Origin: Elusimicrobia bacterium GWA2_62_23
Lineage (GTDB): Bacteria > Elusimicrobiota > Elusimicrobia > Elusimicrobiales > UBA9959
Length of the DNA: 64,000 bases
Direction of reading: 5' to 3'
NCBI GenBank assembly: GCA_001799635.1
Contig: MGTV01000010.1
Span: 1 to 64,000 of the forward strand
The translations under genes were made by a program, and so were the position numbers. The stretch's first letter is position 1; each line of letters opens with the position of its first letter. Below the pieces are notes generated by a model. It searched no databases and was not told the origin of the DNA. It saw only the letters and a program-made list of their open reading frames with translations. This document shows, in pieces, positions 49,697 through 58,349 of the stretch.

Positions 49697-50892
49697 AAAA
49701 AGAAAAAGACGGCACCGGCCGCTGTTACGAGCTGATCCTCAATTACAACTGCAACGCGCGCTGCAGGTTCTGCTCGCAGGGGGATTTCGACAAGGCCCTC
49801 AACGCGCCGTTCGACGCCATCGCCCGCAATATCTACGGGGCGTACAAGGACGGCTACCGCCGCCTGGGCCTGACCGGCGGCGAACCGCTCATCCGCCCGG
49901 ACATTCTCAAGGTCATAGCCCTGGGCAAGTCCGTGGGTTTCCGCTTTATCCGCGTGCAGACCAACGGCATAAAACTGGCCGATCCCGCTTTTTGCCGCGC
50001 GCTGGTGAAGGCGGGGCTCACCTTCTGCAAGTTCTCTTTCACCACCGACCGCGCCGCCGACCACGACCGGCTGGTGGGCGTGCCCGGCGCGCTGAAAAAC
50101 GCGCTGGCCGGGCTCGCGAACCTGCGCAGGCTCAAGGTCCGGCTCGGCACCAACATCCTGGTTAACAGGAGCAACTACGCCCGCCTGCCGGAGATCATCA
50201 GGTTCTACCTGGAGCGCGGCATCACCAATTTCGTGATCATTTACCCGGTGTATATAGGGGCCATGGCCGACAACTGCAGGAAACTGGGCGTGCGCCTGTC
50301 AGACTGCGAGCCGTATTTCGACGCGGCCGTGAAAATCATGGAAGAGGCGGGCCTGCCGGGCGAGATACTGTTCCTGAACACGCCGCCCTGCTTTCTCAAA
50401 GGTCGGGAAAAGCTGGCCATAGGCCTGGACCTGTTCAACACGGTGGTCACCGACCCGGCGGGCGGCAGCACCGACCTGGACGCCAACGCCGCGGCCTCTA
50501 AAGTGAAAGGCCCGCCGTGCCGCCGCTGCTCCCTGAATAAAAAATGCCGCGGCGCGGACGAGCACTATATCAGGCGTTTCGGCTGGCGCGGCTTCGTCCC
50601 GATGAAAAAAGCCGGCGGGGAGAAAGAGACCGGCGCCTCCGGCCGCGTCTATCTGTCGGATAACGAGAAGTGCCTGGTAGAGATACTACGCCGCAAGCCT
50701 AACGCCTCCACCAAAGAGGTGCTGGCGCTTTCCAGGAACATAGTGCTCTGCCGGGACTGCTCGGACGGCAACGTGGTCATGGCCTCCGCGGCCAGCCTGG
50801 GCGGAAAGGGCCTCGTTAAAAGTTCTTTCGAGCGCGGCGTTTACCGCTGGGTGCTCGCGAAACCTTACGCGGAGATAAAAAAACTGCTTTGA
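49693..50892 (+). CDS. Radical SAM protein with C-terminal helix-rich extension (Hxs operon)
   Basis: The 399-residue protein has CNARCRFC (Cys20, 24, 27), GGEPLIRPD and the auxiliary set TPPCFL plus CRRCSLNKKCRG (C-x2-C-x5-C). An extra stretch of about 95 residues at the end contains LSDNEKCLVEILRRKPNAST and a CRDC pair. It may be a winged-helix or recognition module absent from the sister enzymes. Overlap with the preceding gene is four bases; a 34-base gap follows. Confidence 0.85.
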   Translation: MKKEKDGTGRCYELILNYNCNARCRFCSQGDFDKALNAPFDAIARNIYGAYKDGYRRLGLTGGEPLIRPDILKVIALGKSVGFRFIRVQTNGIKLADPAFCRALVKAGLTFCKFSFTTDRAADHDRLVGVPGALKNALAGLANLRRLKVRLGTNILVNRSNYARLPEIIRFYLERGITNFVIIYPVYIGAMADNCRKLGVRLSDCEPYFDAAVKIMEEAGLPGEILFLNTPPCFLKGREKLAIGLDLFNTVVTDPAGGSTDLDANAAASKVKGPPCRRCSLNKKCRGADEHYIRRFGWRGFVPMKKAGGEKETGASGRVYLSDNEKCLVEILRRKPNASTKEVLALSRNIVLCRDCSDGNVVMASAASLGGKGLVKSSFERGVYRWVLAKPYAEIKKLL

Positions 50893-50926
50893 AGCCGGCC
50901 CGCGCCGGCGGGGTAGAAGGGGACCT

Positions 50927-51385
50927 ATGGAAAACAAAGAAAGCGAACCGTTGGATGAGCTCCGGGCTTTCCTGGAGAAGCGCCAGAAAGAGGCGGAGCA
51001 GAATCCACCCCCCGCGCCGCCGCCGACTCCCGAGGCGGTCTCGGGCCGGCGCCGTCTTCTGGTGCTGGGCGTCCAGCTGGCCGTAATATTTTCGGCCGCC
51101 GTCTATCTCTTCCTGAATTTCCCTTACCTGAAGAACGACCTCTATCCTCCCAAGCAGCTGCGCGTAGGGTCATACAACACCGACCGCGCCGGCGAGGCGT
51201 GTATCCGAAACCTCTGGCGGATAGCGGCCGGGGAGCCGGGCGCGGCCAAGGCCGTTTGCCCCTCTTCCGGCCAGCCGTACAGCGTCTCCGGCAGGACCGC
51301 CAGCTGTCCCTCGCCGGAAAGACACGGCCTTTCGGAACTTTATTACCAGCCGCGCAAAGGCGTAGTGGCGAAGGGGGCCAAATGA
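50927..51385 (+). CDS. Single-pass membrane protein of unknown function, pseudopilin partner
   Basis: The 152-residue protein has a charged, proline-rich cytosolic start (about 1-42), one membrane helix (about 45-66) and an outer domain with three cysteines in EACIRN, AVCPSSG and ASCPSPE. It has no prepilin motif. It overlaps the pseudopilin gene by four bases and so is a likely assembly partner or minor subunit. AAGGGGACC precedes the ATG. I do not recognise a family. Confidence 0.75.
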   Translation: MENKESEPLDELRAFLEKRQKEAEQNPPPAPPPTPEAVSGRRRLLVLGVQLAVIFSAAVYLFLNFPYLKNDLYPPKQLRVGSYNTDRAGEACIRNLWRIAAGEPGAAKAVCPSSGQPYSVSGRTASCPSPERHGLSELYYQPRKGVVAKGAK

Positions 51386-52245
51386 AAAGAAGGCCCGCTT
51401 TCACGCTGATGGAAACGATGCTGTCCGTGGCCATCATAGGGGTCCTGGCCGCCGCGGTAACTCCCAAGGTGGTTCTGGCCGTAAGGAAATCCAAGATCTC
51501 GCAATGCGCGGCCAACAGGGCCGTCATTGAGCAGGCGGAAACCCGCTACCGCATAGAGCACGATAAGACGCCCTCCGCCTCCATAGCGGAGCTCAAGGAC
51601 GGCCGTTACCTGGACCGGGTGCCGTACTGCACCGCCGGCGGCGTCTACATCTGGGTTTCCACCTCCGCCGCGGTGGTGGGCTGCAGCATGCATTACTGGC
51701 CTTTCGAGCCGGCCGCTTCGCAGGCCCCGCTTTTCTCTTCGGACTTCAGCTCCATGAGCATGATCAAGGTGCTCTCGGGAAAATGGGTGATAGCCCACGA
51801 CGTGATGAAGAACATTGGCGATGGTGAGGCCCGGGTGGCCTTCGGGGACAACGGCTGGAAAGATTGCCACCTTACCCTTAGCGCCACTCTGAACAGCGGC
51901 CGCGGCTACGGGGTGTATTATAGGTCGGACGGGAAGGCGGCCATCTCCGGCTATGTCTTTCAATACGATCCGGGTTTTGGCCACGGGGCGTTCCTGGTGC
52001 GCAAAGTCGCAGCCGGGGTAGAAAGCCCGCCCATCGCCTCGGTAGGCATACCGGCCGGCTTCCCGGTCTATGACGTGCCGCACCAGATACGGATCTCGGC
52101 GGTCGGCGATGAGCAGAATATATTCGTGGACGGCAACAAGGTGCTGACGCTGACCGATCCCACGTTCTCCTACGGGAGCGCGGGCCTGCGCACCTGGGAT
52201 AACACCAGGGCGGAGTTCGATTCCGTGACGATAAACCCGGCCTGA
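51382..52245 (+). CDS. Pseudopilin with type IV prepilin leader and a large C-terminal domain
   Basis: The 287-residue protein starts RRPAFTLMETMLSVAIIGVL: a short basic leader, cleavage expected after Ala6, Phe at +1 and Glu at +5, followed by the hydrophobic pilin helix. A pilin head (about 35-110) has two cysteine-bearing segments, and the remaining 170 residues look like a beta-sandwich of the LamG/concanavalin type (GYGVYYRSDG, IRISAVGDEQNIFVDGNKV). It is encoded 2.6 kb behind the A24-like peptidase in the same operon and may be matured by it. Confidence 0.85.
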   Translation: MKRRPAFTLMETMLSVAIIGVLAAAVTPKVVLAVRKSKISQCAANRAVIEQAETRYRIEHDKTPSASIAELKDGRYLDRVPYCTAGGVYIWVSTSAAVVGCSMHYWPFEPAASQAPLFSSDFSSMSMIKVLSGKWVIAHDVMKNIGDGEARVAFGDNGWKDCHLTLSATLNSGRGYGVYYRSDGKAAISGYVFQYDPGFGHGAFLVRKVAAGVESPPIASVGIPAGFPVYDVPHQIRISAVGDEQNIFVDGNKVLTLTDPTFSYGSAGLRTWDNTRAEFDSVTINPA

Positions 52246-52264
52246 CCGGCCGCGGGAAATCTGT

Positions 52265-53110
52265 ATGGCTCTGATTCACCTTTTCAGAAAATGCAACCAG
52301 CGCTGTGTGTTCTGCTCCTATCCCGAAGAGGGGGGGAAGGACGAAGCCTGTTCGCTCAAGGACTGGCTTAAGGAGATAGCGGCCATGCCCGCCGGCCTGG
52401 TGCAGATCTCGGGCGGTGAGCCGCTGCTGGCGCCCGCGGCGGAGTTGTGCGCCCTGCTGGCCGCGGTAAAGAAGCTGGGCCGCGGGGCCGAACTGCAGAC
52501 CAACGCCCTGGCCGCCTGCGGCATGCGCGCAGAGAACCTTTCGAAGATAATAAAAGCGCTCAACGCCGCCAACGGCTACTTTAACGTGAACTTCCCGGCC
52601 GCTACCGCCGCCCTGGACAATAAGATAACGCGGACCCGCGGCGCTTTTAAAAAGCGGCTGGCCGGAGTGAACCGCCTGATAAAGGCCGGCGCGCGGGTGC
52701 GGCTGACGCACGTGATCAGCGCCCTTAACTACCGGGAACTCCCGGCCTTCGCGGCCTTCGCGGTGAAGAACCTGAAAGGCGCGGCCTGGGTGCAGTTCAG
52801 CTACATCAAGGGCATAGGCCGGGCCGAAGGCAGCGTGTACCTGCCGCGCTACGCCGAAGTGAAGCCTTATCTGGAGCGCGCGCTCTTCATCTGCGAGAAG
52901 AACGGGCTGCATTGCGAAGTGGACCATATCCCGCCGTGCTTCCTGGGCGGTTTTTACCGGCTGAACGTGGATATGGCCAAAATGCGCGACGGCGTCCCCG
53001 GCCCGCACCTTGAAGAGAAGGCGCATGTGCCGGCCTGCCGTGGCTGCCGGTTCTACGAGCTCTGCCCCGGCCCGAGAAAGGATTATATAGCGGTACACGG
53101 CGACCTATGA
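52265..53110 (+). CDS. Radical SAM protein with twitch-like C-terminus (Hxs operon)
   Basis: The 281-residue protein has CNQRCVFC (Cys10, 14, 17) near its start, ISGGEPLLAP, and the auxiliary set IPPCFL plus CRGCRFYELCPG (C-x2-C-x5-C). The middle shares THVISALNYRELP with HIISAFNYKALP of the enzyme at 41598-42518, so the two are close relatives. It overlaps the cysteine desulfurase gene by four bases. Confidence 0.86.
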   Translation: MALIHLFRKCNQRCVFCSYPEEGGKDEACSLKDWLKEIAAMPAGLVQISGGEPLLAPAAELCALLAAVKKLGRGAELQTNALAACGMRAENLSKIIKALNAANGYFNVNFPAATAALDNKITRTRGAFKKRLAGVNRLIKAGARVRLTHVISALNYRELPAFAAFAVKNLKGAAWVQFSYIKGIGRAEGSVYLPRYAEVKPYLERALFICEKNGLHCEVDHIPPCFLGGFYRLNVDMAKMRDGVPGPHLEEKAHVPACRGCRFYELCPGPRKDYIAVHGDL

Positions 53111-54357
53111 ACGAAAAAATAGCGGCTTTGAGAAAAGAATTCCCCGCGCTGGGTAAAAATTTCGGCGGGAAACGCCTTGTGTATCTGGACAGCGCCTGCA
53201 CCGTGCTGAAACTGCGCTGCGCGGCGGATGAACAGCGCCGCCACCTGCTGGGTTTGGGCGGCTGTGGCGGCAAGCGCTCTTTCCACGCGCTGGCCTCGGC
53301 CATGGAAGAGGAATTCTACGCCGCCCGCGCCAAGACGGCCGCCTTCATGGGCGCCGGGTCTCCGGAAGAGGTGATCTTCACGGCCGGGGTCACCGACGCG
53401 GCCAACCTGCTGGCCAATTCCTTCCCTTTCACGCCCGCCCGCAACGAGGTGGTGCTGTCGCCGCTGGAACACAACGCCGTGTTCCTGCCTTTCGAGCGGT
53501 TGGCAGCGGCAGGCCGGATAAAGCTCAGGGTGGCGCCGCTTAAAGGCCTGAAGCCGGACATGGAGGCCATGGGGCGCATGATAGGCCGCCGGACCGCGCT
53601 GGTGTGTTTTACGCACGCGTCCAATATCTTCGGCGGCCGCGAGGACGTGGCGCGGGCCGCGGACCTGGCGCACAAGGCCGGGGCCTTCCTTTTCTCAGAC
53701 GACGCGCAGTACGCGCCCACCCACGGCGGCAGCGCCGCGCTCCACGGGGCGGACGCCTGCGCCTTCTCCGGCCACAAGATAGGCGCCCCTTACTGCACCG
53801 GCGCGCTCTACGTTAAGCGCGCGCTTCTCGCCCGGCTCCGCCCGTGGCGGGTGGGCGGCGGCACGGTGGAGGACGTTTCCGTTTCCGGCGGCAAGTACCG
53901 CGTTAAATATCTCGGCAATTATCAGGGCTTCGAAGCCGGCGTGCAGAACTACGCCGGTATCGCCGGGCTTTCATCCGCGCTGGCGCGGTTCGAAAAATGC
54001 GGTTACGATAATATCCGCGCTCACGTCTCCGGGCTGGTGGATAACGCGCTGAAAGCGCTGTCGGAAGTTAGCGGCGTTAAGATCCTGGGCCGCCGCGAAG
54101 ATCTGCTGGAGGGGTCGTTGATCTCCCTGGTGCCGGAGAAAAAAGGTTTCTCGGTGCCGGACTTCAACCTGTTCCTTAATCACCAGCTCAAGGGCCGCTT
54201 CATCGCCGTGCGCACCGGGCGCCACTGCGCCGACCTGGCCTGCCTCGCCTCCGGCTGGCGTGAGACCATCCGCGTCTCGTTCTTCGCCTACAATACCCCC
54301 GCCGACACGGCCCGCTTCGCCGCCGCGCTCAAGAAATATCTGTCGCTCCTTAAATAA
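53107..54357 (+). CDS. SufS-like cysteine desulfurase (class V aminotransferase)
   Basis: The 416-residue PLP enzyme has SDDAQYAPTH with the cofactor-binding Asp near 199, the PLP lysine Lys224 in FSGHKIGAP and the persulfide-type Cys374 in RTGRHCADL, as in SufS/CsdA proteins. It moves sulfur from cysteine to acceptors. No SufBCD or IscU gene is nearby. Placed as the last gene of an operon with five radical SAM enzymes, it could supply sulfur for their clusters or for a thio-modification of the substrate. Confidence 0.85.
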   Translation: MNEKIAALRKEFPALGKNFGGKRLVYLDSACTVLKLRCAADEQRRHLLGLGGCGGKRSFHALASAMEEEFYAARAKTAAFMGAGSPEEVIFTAGVTDAANLLANSFPFTPARNEVVLSPLEHNAVFLPFERLAAAGRIKLRVAPLKGLKPDMEAMGRMIGRRTALVCFTHASNIFGGREDVARAADLAHKAGAFLFSDDAQYAPTHGGSAALHGADACAFSGHKIGAPYCTGALYVKRALLARLRPWRVGGGTVEDVSVSGGKYRVKYLGNYQGFEAGVQNYAGIAGLSSALARFEKCGYDNIRAHVSGLVDNALKALSEVSGVKILGRREDLLEGSLISLVPEKKGFSVPDFNLFLNHQLKGRFIAVRTGRHCADLACLASGWRETIRVSFFAYNTPADTARFAAALKKYLSLLK

Positions 54358-54365
54358 GCGGATGA

Positions 54366-54394
54366 TTTACAAGCCGGGGACAGAGATATAGAAT
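54366..54394 (+). promoter_or_regulatory. Predicted promoter of the YgeY-type hydrolase gene
   Basis: TTTACA (54366-54371) and TAGAAT (54389-54394) are 17 bases apart, 39 bases before the ATG at 54434. It separates this gene from the Hxs operon. Confidence 0.5.
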
Positions 54395-54433
54395 ATAGGT
54401 GGATTTCGCTGAACTTCACGGAGGAGACACAAA

Positions 54434-55624
54434 ATGACCAAAGAAAAAATGATACGCCAGGCCGCCGACAAATATAAGAAAGATATCGTGGCCTTCGCGC
54501 GCAACATCATCCGCACGCCCAGCTTTTCCTGTCAGGAAGGCAAGCTCGTGGCGCTTATCAAGAAGGAAATGCTCAAGGTCGGCTTCGACAAGGTCAAGAT
54601 AGACAAGATCGGCAACGTCATCGGCTTCATCGGCCACGGCAAGAAGAAGATCATGATGGACGCCCACATAGATACCGTCGGTATCGGCGACCCCAAGGCC
54701 TGGAAGATAAACCCTTTCGCGGGCATCTACAAGAACGACACCATCTACGGCCGCGGCGCCACCGACCAGAAGCTCTCCATGGCCTCAATGGTGTACGCCG
54801 GCAAGATCATAAAGGACCTCAAGCTCGAGGGCGATTATACCCTGATGGTGGTCGGCTCCGTGATGGAAGAGGACTGCGACGGCCTGCCGATCCTGCACCT
54901 CGTGAAAAAAGAGGGCCTGAAGCCCGATTTCGTGGTGATAACCGAGCCCACCGACCTGAAGGTCTACCGCGGCCACCGCGGCCGCATGGAGATGAAGGTA
55001 GTGACCAAGGGTCGCTCCTGCCACGCCTCCGCCCCCGAGCGCGGCGACAACGCCGTGGTTAAGATGACGGACATCGTGAAGGAAATAACCGCCCTTAATA
55101 AGAAACTCAAGAACGACAAGTTCATCGGCAAGGGTACCGTGGCCGTGACCTCTATAGAGTGCAAGACCCCGTCCTTGAACGCCGTGCCCGATGAGGCCAC
55201 CATCTACCTGGACCGCCGCCTGACCGTGGGCGAGACGCTCAAGAGCTCGGTAGCCGAGATACAGCGCCTGCCTTCCGTGAAGAAGGCCAAGGCCAAAGTG
55301 GAAGTGCTGTGGTACGACGCCGTGGCCTGGACCGGCGCCAAGGTGGGTCAGGAAAAATACTTCCCTACCTGGGTGCTGCCGCGCGAGCACAAGCTGGTGA
55401 AGGCCGGAGAGCTGGCGGGAAAGGTGGCCCTCGGCAAGACGCCCATAGTCGATAAATGGGTGTTCTCCACCAACGGCGTGGCTTCGGCCGGCCGCCTGAA
55501 GATTCCCACCATCGGCTTCGGCCCCGGCAACGAGGTGTATGCCCACACCGTCAACGAGTTCATGCCCGCCGAGGACCTGGTGAAAGCCGCGGCCTTCTAC
55601 GCCGCGCTGCCCCAGTACCTGTAA
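54434..55624 (+). CDS. M20 family metallohydrolase, YgeY-like
   Basis: The 396-residue protein is an M20 dinuclear-zinc hydrolase: DAHIDTVGIGD gives the first metal site, GRGATDQKLSMASM the bridging Asp, and MEEDCDG the catalytic Glu region. A dimerisation domain follows (about 190-300). The sequence is closest in feel to YgeY, linked in other genomes to a purine/selenium-related cluster, rather than to ArgE or DapE. A YgeW carbamoyltransferase gene lies 1.4 kb away, which supports this. CGGAGGAG precedes the ATG. Confidence 0.85.
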   Translation: MTKEKMIRQAADKYKKDIVAFARNIIRTPSFSCQEGKLVALIKKEMLKVGFDKVKIDKIGNVIGFIGHGKKKIMMDAHIDTVGIGDPKAWKINPFAGIYKNDTIYGRGATDQKLSMASMVYAGKIIKDLKLEGDYTLMVVGSVMEEDCDGLPILHLVKKEGLKPDFVVITEPTDLKVYRGHRGRMEMKVVTKGRSCHASAPERGDNAVVKMTDIVKEITALNKKLKNDKFIGKGTVAVTSIECKTPSLNAVPDEATIYLDRRLTVGETLKSSVAEIQRLPSVKKAKAKVEVLWYDAVAWTGAKVGQEKYFPTWVLPREHKLVKAGELAGKVALGKTPIVDKWVFSTNGVASAGRLKIPTIGFGPGNEVYAHTVNEFMPAEDLVKAAAFYAALPQYL

Positions 55625-55641
55625 GTAAATCTCGGTAAAAC

Positions 55642-55677
55642 AAAGAACCGGCCGTTCCCTGGCCGGTTCTTTTGTTT
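55642..55677 (+). terminator. Rho-independent terminator
   Basis: A 12-bp stem AAAGAACCGGCC / GGCCGGTTCTTT with a seven-base loop is followed by TGTTTG. It ends the hydrolase transcript. Confidence 0.88.
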
Positions 55678-55746
55678 GCCGGGCCGCTCCTTTGAGATCT
55701 CCAGGGAGGCCCATTCGGCCCACCGGCCGGGGGGGCCTTGGGTCTC

Positions 55747-55774
55747 TTGACAAAAAAAGCCGGTCAGCTATACT
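55747..55774 (+). promoter_or_regulatory. Predicted promoter of the HtrA-like protease gene
   Basis: A perfect TTGACA (55747-55752) and TATACT (55769-55774) are 16 bases apart. It is among the best consensus promoters in the window. Confidence 0.7.
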
Positions 55775-55847
55775 TTAATATCGGGCCGTCTTGCGCTGTC
55801 GCTTGTAGCTTTGGCGCCGCGCCATTTGCAGGTCCGGAGGTATGTAT

Positions 55848-56930
55848 ATGAAAACCAGAACTATTGCGATCTCGTCTTTCGCGGCGCTGGCGGCCCTTTT
55901 TGCGTGGACACGGCCGCAGAGCCAGTTCCCGACAGATCTCAGGGACGCCATGTCGGACAATTTCTCCGCTTCGCTGGCGGAGATGCCTGAGGCCGACGGC
56001 ACGGATATTCCCCCTGCCAGGGCCGAGAGCGGGAATATGAGCGAGGAATCAAAGCTCATAGAGAAGATCCGGCCGGCTATCGTGAAAGTGATGACCGGGT
56101 ACGGCACCGGCTCCGGCTTCATCATAGACAAATCCGGCATACTCGCCACTAACGCCCATGTTGTGGCCCCGGCGGAGGCCGGCGATCAGGTGGACCTCCG
56201 GCTGGAGGGGGCGAGTGAGCCGCTGAAAGGGACGGTCCTGGCGGTGGGGTCCGTGAAAAAAAGGGATATCGCTTTCGTGCAGATCGAGTCGCCCAGAAAG
56301 GATTGGAAGACGCTGACCTTGCGGCCCTCGCTCCCCATAGGCGCGCAGGTCCTGACCGCTGGTTATCCCAGGGGGCTGCCGTTCTCCGTGAGCCGGGGCA
56401 TCATCAGCGCCGATCCCAGCCCGAAAGAATATTTTACGGCCATACAGACCGACGCCGCCATAAACCCCGGCAACTCCGGCGGCCCGTTGCTGGGTATGGA
56501 CGGCTCCGTGGTGGGGATGAACACTTTCATCATTACCAAGGGCGGCGGTTCCGAGGGGCTGGGTTTTGCCATCGTTTCCGAGGAGATACGCCGGTCGCTG
56601 CAGCAGTACTTCAAGATCGGCAACATACGGACCGCGTCACTGGGGGCCATAATAACCCCGGAGCGCGAGGTCAGGGACATGCTCCCCGGTGCCGCGGCCG
56701 AGAAGGCCGGTATCCTGCCCAAAGATGTCATAGTAGGGTTCAACGGCAGGGAGATCAACGACACCGAAGTCTTCCTGAAACAATTGCGCGCGTTCATGCC
56801 GGGGGACAGGGTTAGCGTTGACGTTATGCGCAATAAGGAACGCATAGCGGTTCCCGTGGTCCTGGAGGCCGAGCGGGAAATGCCGCGCATGCGCCTGGCG
56901 ATTATAGAGGCCGATCAACTGCCGGTCTGA
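55848..56930 (+). CDS. HtrA/DegP-like serine protease with one PDZ domain
   Basis: The 360-residue protein has an N-terminal signal or anchor (about 1-20), a short linker and a trypsin-like domain (about 70-255) with the triad His in TNAHVV, Asp in KRDIAFV and Ser in NPGNSGGPLL. One PDZ domain follows (about 265-350). It acts on misfolded or specific proteins in the periplasm. The ATG at 55848 lies seven bases after GGAGG; the ATG at 55842 is too near that site. It stands between the YgeY and YgeW genes with its own promoter and terminator. Confidence 0.93.
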   Translation: MKTRTIAISSFAALAALFAWTRPQSQFPTDLRDAMSDNFSASLAEMPEADGTDIPPARAESGNMSEESKLIEKIRPAIVKVMTGYGTGSGFIIDKSGILATNAHVVAPAEAGDQVDLRLEGASEPLKGTVLAVGSVKKRDIAFVQIESPRKDWKTLTLRPSLPIGAQVLTAGYPRGLPFSVSRGIISADPSPKEYFTAIQTDAAINPGNSGGPLLGMDGSVVGMNTFIITKGGGSEGLGFAIVSEEIRRSLQQYFKIGNIRTASLGAIITPEREVRDMLPGAAAEKAGILPKDVIVGFNGREINDTEVFLKQLRAFMPGDRVSVDVMRNKERIAVPVVLEAEREMPRMRLAIIEADQLPV

Positions 56931-56950
56931 CGCCGCTGGTGACCGGGTAA

Positions 56951-56990
56951 AAGAGGAGAGCCGGGCAAACTGCCCGGCTCTCTTCTCTTT
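56951..56990. terminator. Bidirectional terminator between the protease and YgeW genes
   Basis: An 11-bp stem AGAGCCGGGCA / TGCCCGGCTCT with a three-base loop is followed by CTTCTCTTT on the plus strand. The A-rich left side gives a weaker T run for the minus strand. Confidence 0.85.
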
Positions 56991-57004
56991 GGCTCCGCGC
57001 GGAC

Positions 57005-58195
57005 TTACAGTACGCGCTTGCTGCCGGCCTTCACCAGCTCGGCGAGGAGCTTGGCGGGCTGCTTCTTGGAGCAGGCGGCGATCATCGCGGCGATGACGAA
57101 AGGCTTGTAGCCGGCTTCCTTGTAGGTGCCGATGCGGGCCTTCTCGAAGACGCTCGCGCTCACCTCGCCGGCCTTGCAGGAGACGTCGGTGATGTCGGCG
57201 GGCAGGCAGTGCATGTACACGGCCTTGCCGCCCTTCGTGAGCGCCATCTTGGCCTCGTCGCATTCCCAGCTCTTGAACTTGGCGTTGTTCTCCAGGCACT
57301 CCTTCTCGAGGGTCTTCAGGCCCGCATGGTCGTTCTTTTCCAGCAGCGCGGTGCGGCGCTCCATAACTTTGAACGGCGCCCAGCTCTTGGGGTAGACTAT
57401 GTCCGCGTCCTTGAAGGCGCTCTCCATGCTGTTGGAGACCTTGAACGAGCCGCCGGAGGCCTTGGCGTGCTTCTTGGCCACTTCGATGGTGTCGGGCAAC
57501 AGGTCGTAGCCCTCGGGGTAGGCCAGTTCCACTTCCATGCCGAAGCGGCTCATCAGGGTTATGACGCCCTGGGGCACGGAGAGCGGCTTGCCGTAGCTGG
57601 GGGAATACGCCCAGGTCATGGCGATCTTCTTGCCCTTGAGGTTCTCGAAGCCGCCGAAATGGTTCTTGATGAACAGCAGATCGGACATGCTCTGGGTGGG
57701 GTGGTCCAGGTCGCACTGCAGGTTCACCACGGGCGGGCGCTGGTTGAGCACTCCCTGCCTGAAGCCGTCGTCAAGGGCTTCGGCCACTTCCTTCATGTAG
57801 GTGTGGCCCTTGCCGATGAACATGTCGTCGCGGATACCGATGGCCTCGGTGAGGAACGAGATCATGTTGGCGGTCTCGCGCACGGTCTCGCCGTGGGCGA
57901 TCTGGGATTTGCCCTCGTCGAGGTCCTGCACGGCGAGGCCCAGCAGGTTGCAGGCGCTGGAGAACGAGAAGCGCGTGCGGGTGGAGTTGTCGCGGAAGTT
58001 GGAGACCGCGAGACCGGTCTTGAACATCGCGGCGTCTATGTTCTGGGCGTGCATCTCCTTGAGGATCTCGGCGATCTTCAGGACCGCGTGGATCTCCTTG
58101 TCGGTCTTCTGCCAGGTCAGCAGGAAGTCCTTGTGGTAGAGGTCGGCGTCGAGCTTTTCGAGTTCGGCTATGGATCTGTTGAGGTCTAATGACAT
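57005..58195 (-). CDS. ygeW: Knotted carbamoyltransferase YgeW-like
   Basis: The 396-residue protein has the carbamoyl-phosphate motif STRTRFSF and the HCLPAD motif of ornithine/aspartate-carbamoyltransferase relatives. It also has the long middle and C-terminal inserts typical of YgeW. In other genomes YgeW occurs with YgeY, whose homologue is found here at 54434. The physiological substrate is not settled. The ATG at 58195 follows GGAGAAAAACA; the longer reading from 58231 lacks such a site. Confidence 0.9.
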   Translation of the reverse strand: MSLDLNRSIAELEKLDADLYHKDFLLTWQKTDKEIHAVLKIAEILKEMHAQNIDAAMFKTGLAVSNFRDNSTRTRFSFSSACNLLGLAVQDLDEGKSQIAHGETVRETANMISFLTEAIGIRDDMFIGKGHTYMKEVAEALDDGFRQGVLNQRPPVVNLQCDLDHPTQSMSDLLFIKNHFGGFENLKGKKIAMTWAYSPSYGKPLSVPQGVITLMSRFGMEVELAYPEGYDLLPDTIEVAKKHAKASGGSFKVSNSMESAFKDADIVYPKSWAPFKVMERRTALLEKNDHAGLKTLEKECLENNAKFKSWECDEAKMALTKGGKAVYMHCLPADITDVSCKAGEVSASVFEKARIGTYKEAGYKPFVIAAMIAACSKKQPAKLLAELVKAGSKRVL

Positions 58196-58257
58196 TGTTT
58201 TTCTCCGGTGTTCAGCTGAAATATCATTCAATTAAATGTCTTTCGCCGTCGTATTGT

Positions 58258-58349
58258 CAAGGCTATGCCTGTGCCGCGTCAGGCGCTATGCGCATCATGC
58301 GGCCAAGGCTATGCCGGTGCAGCAACAAGAGCTATGCTCATCAGGCTGC
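58258..58349. repeat. 46-bp imperfect tandem repeat upstream of the second hxsB
   Basis: Units 58258-58303 and 58304-58349 both begin CAAGGCTATGCC and share GCTATGC-x-CATCA near the same offset. A third start CAAGG follows at 58350 and merges with the ribosome-binding site AAGGAGAGG. The repeat lies in the divergent gap between ygeW and hxsB copy 2. Confidence 0.7.
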
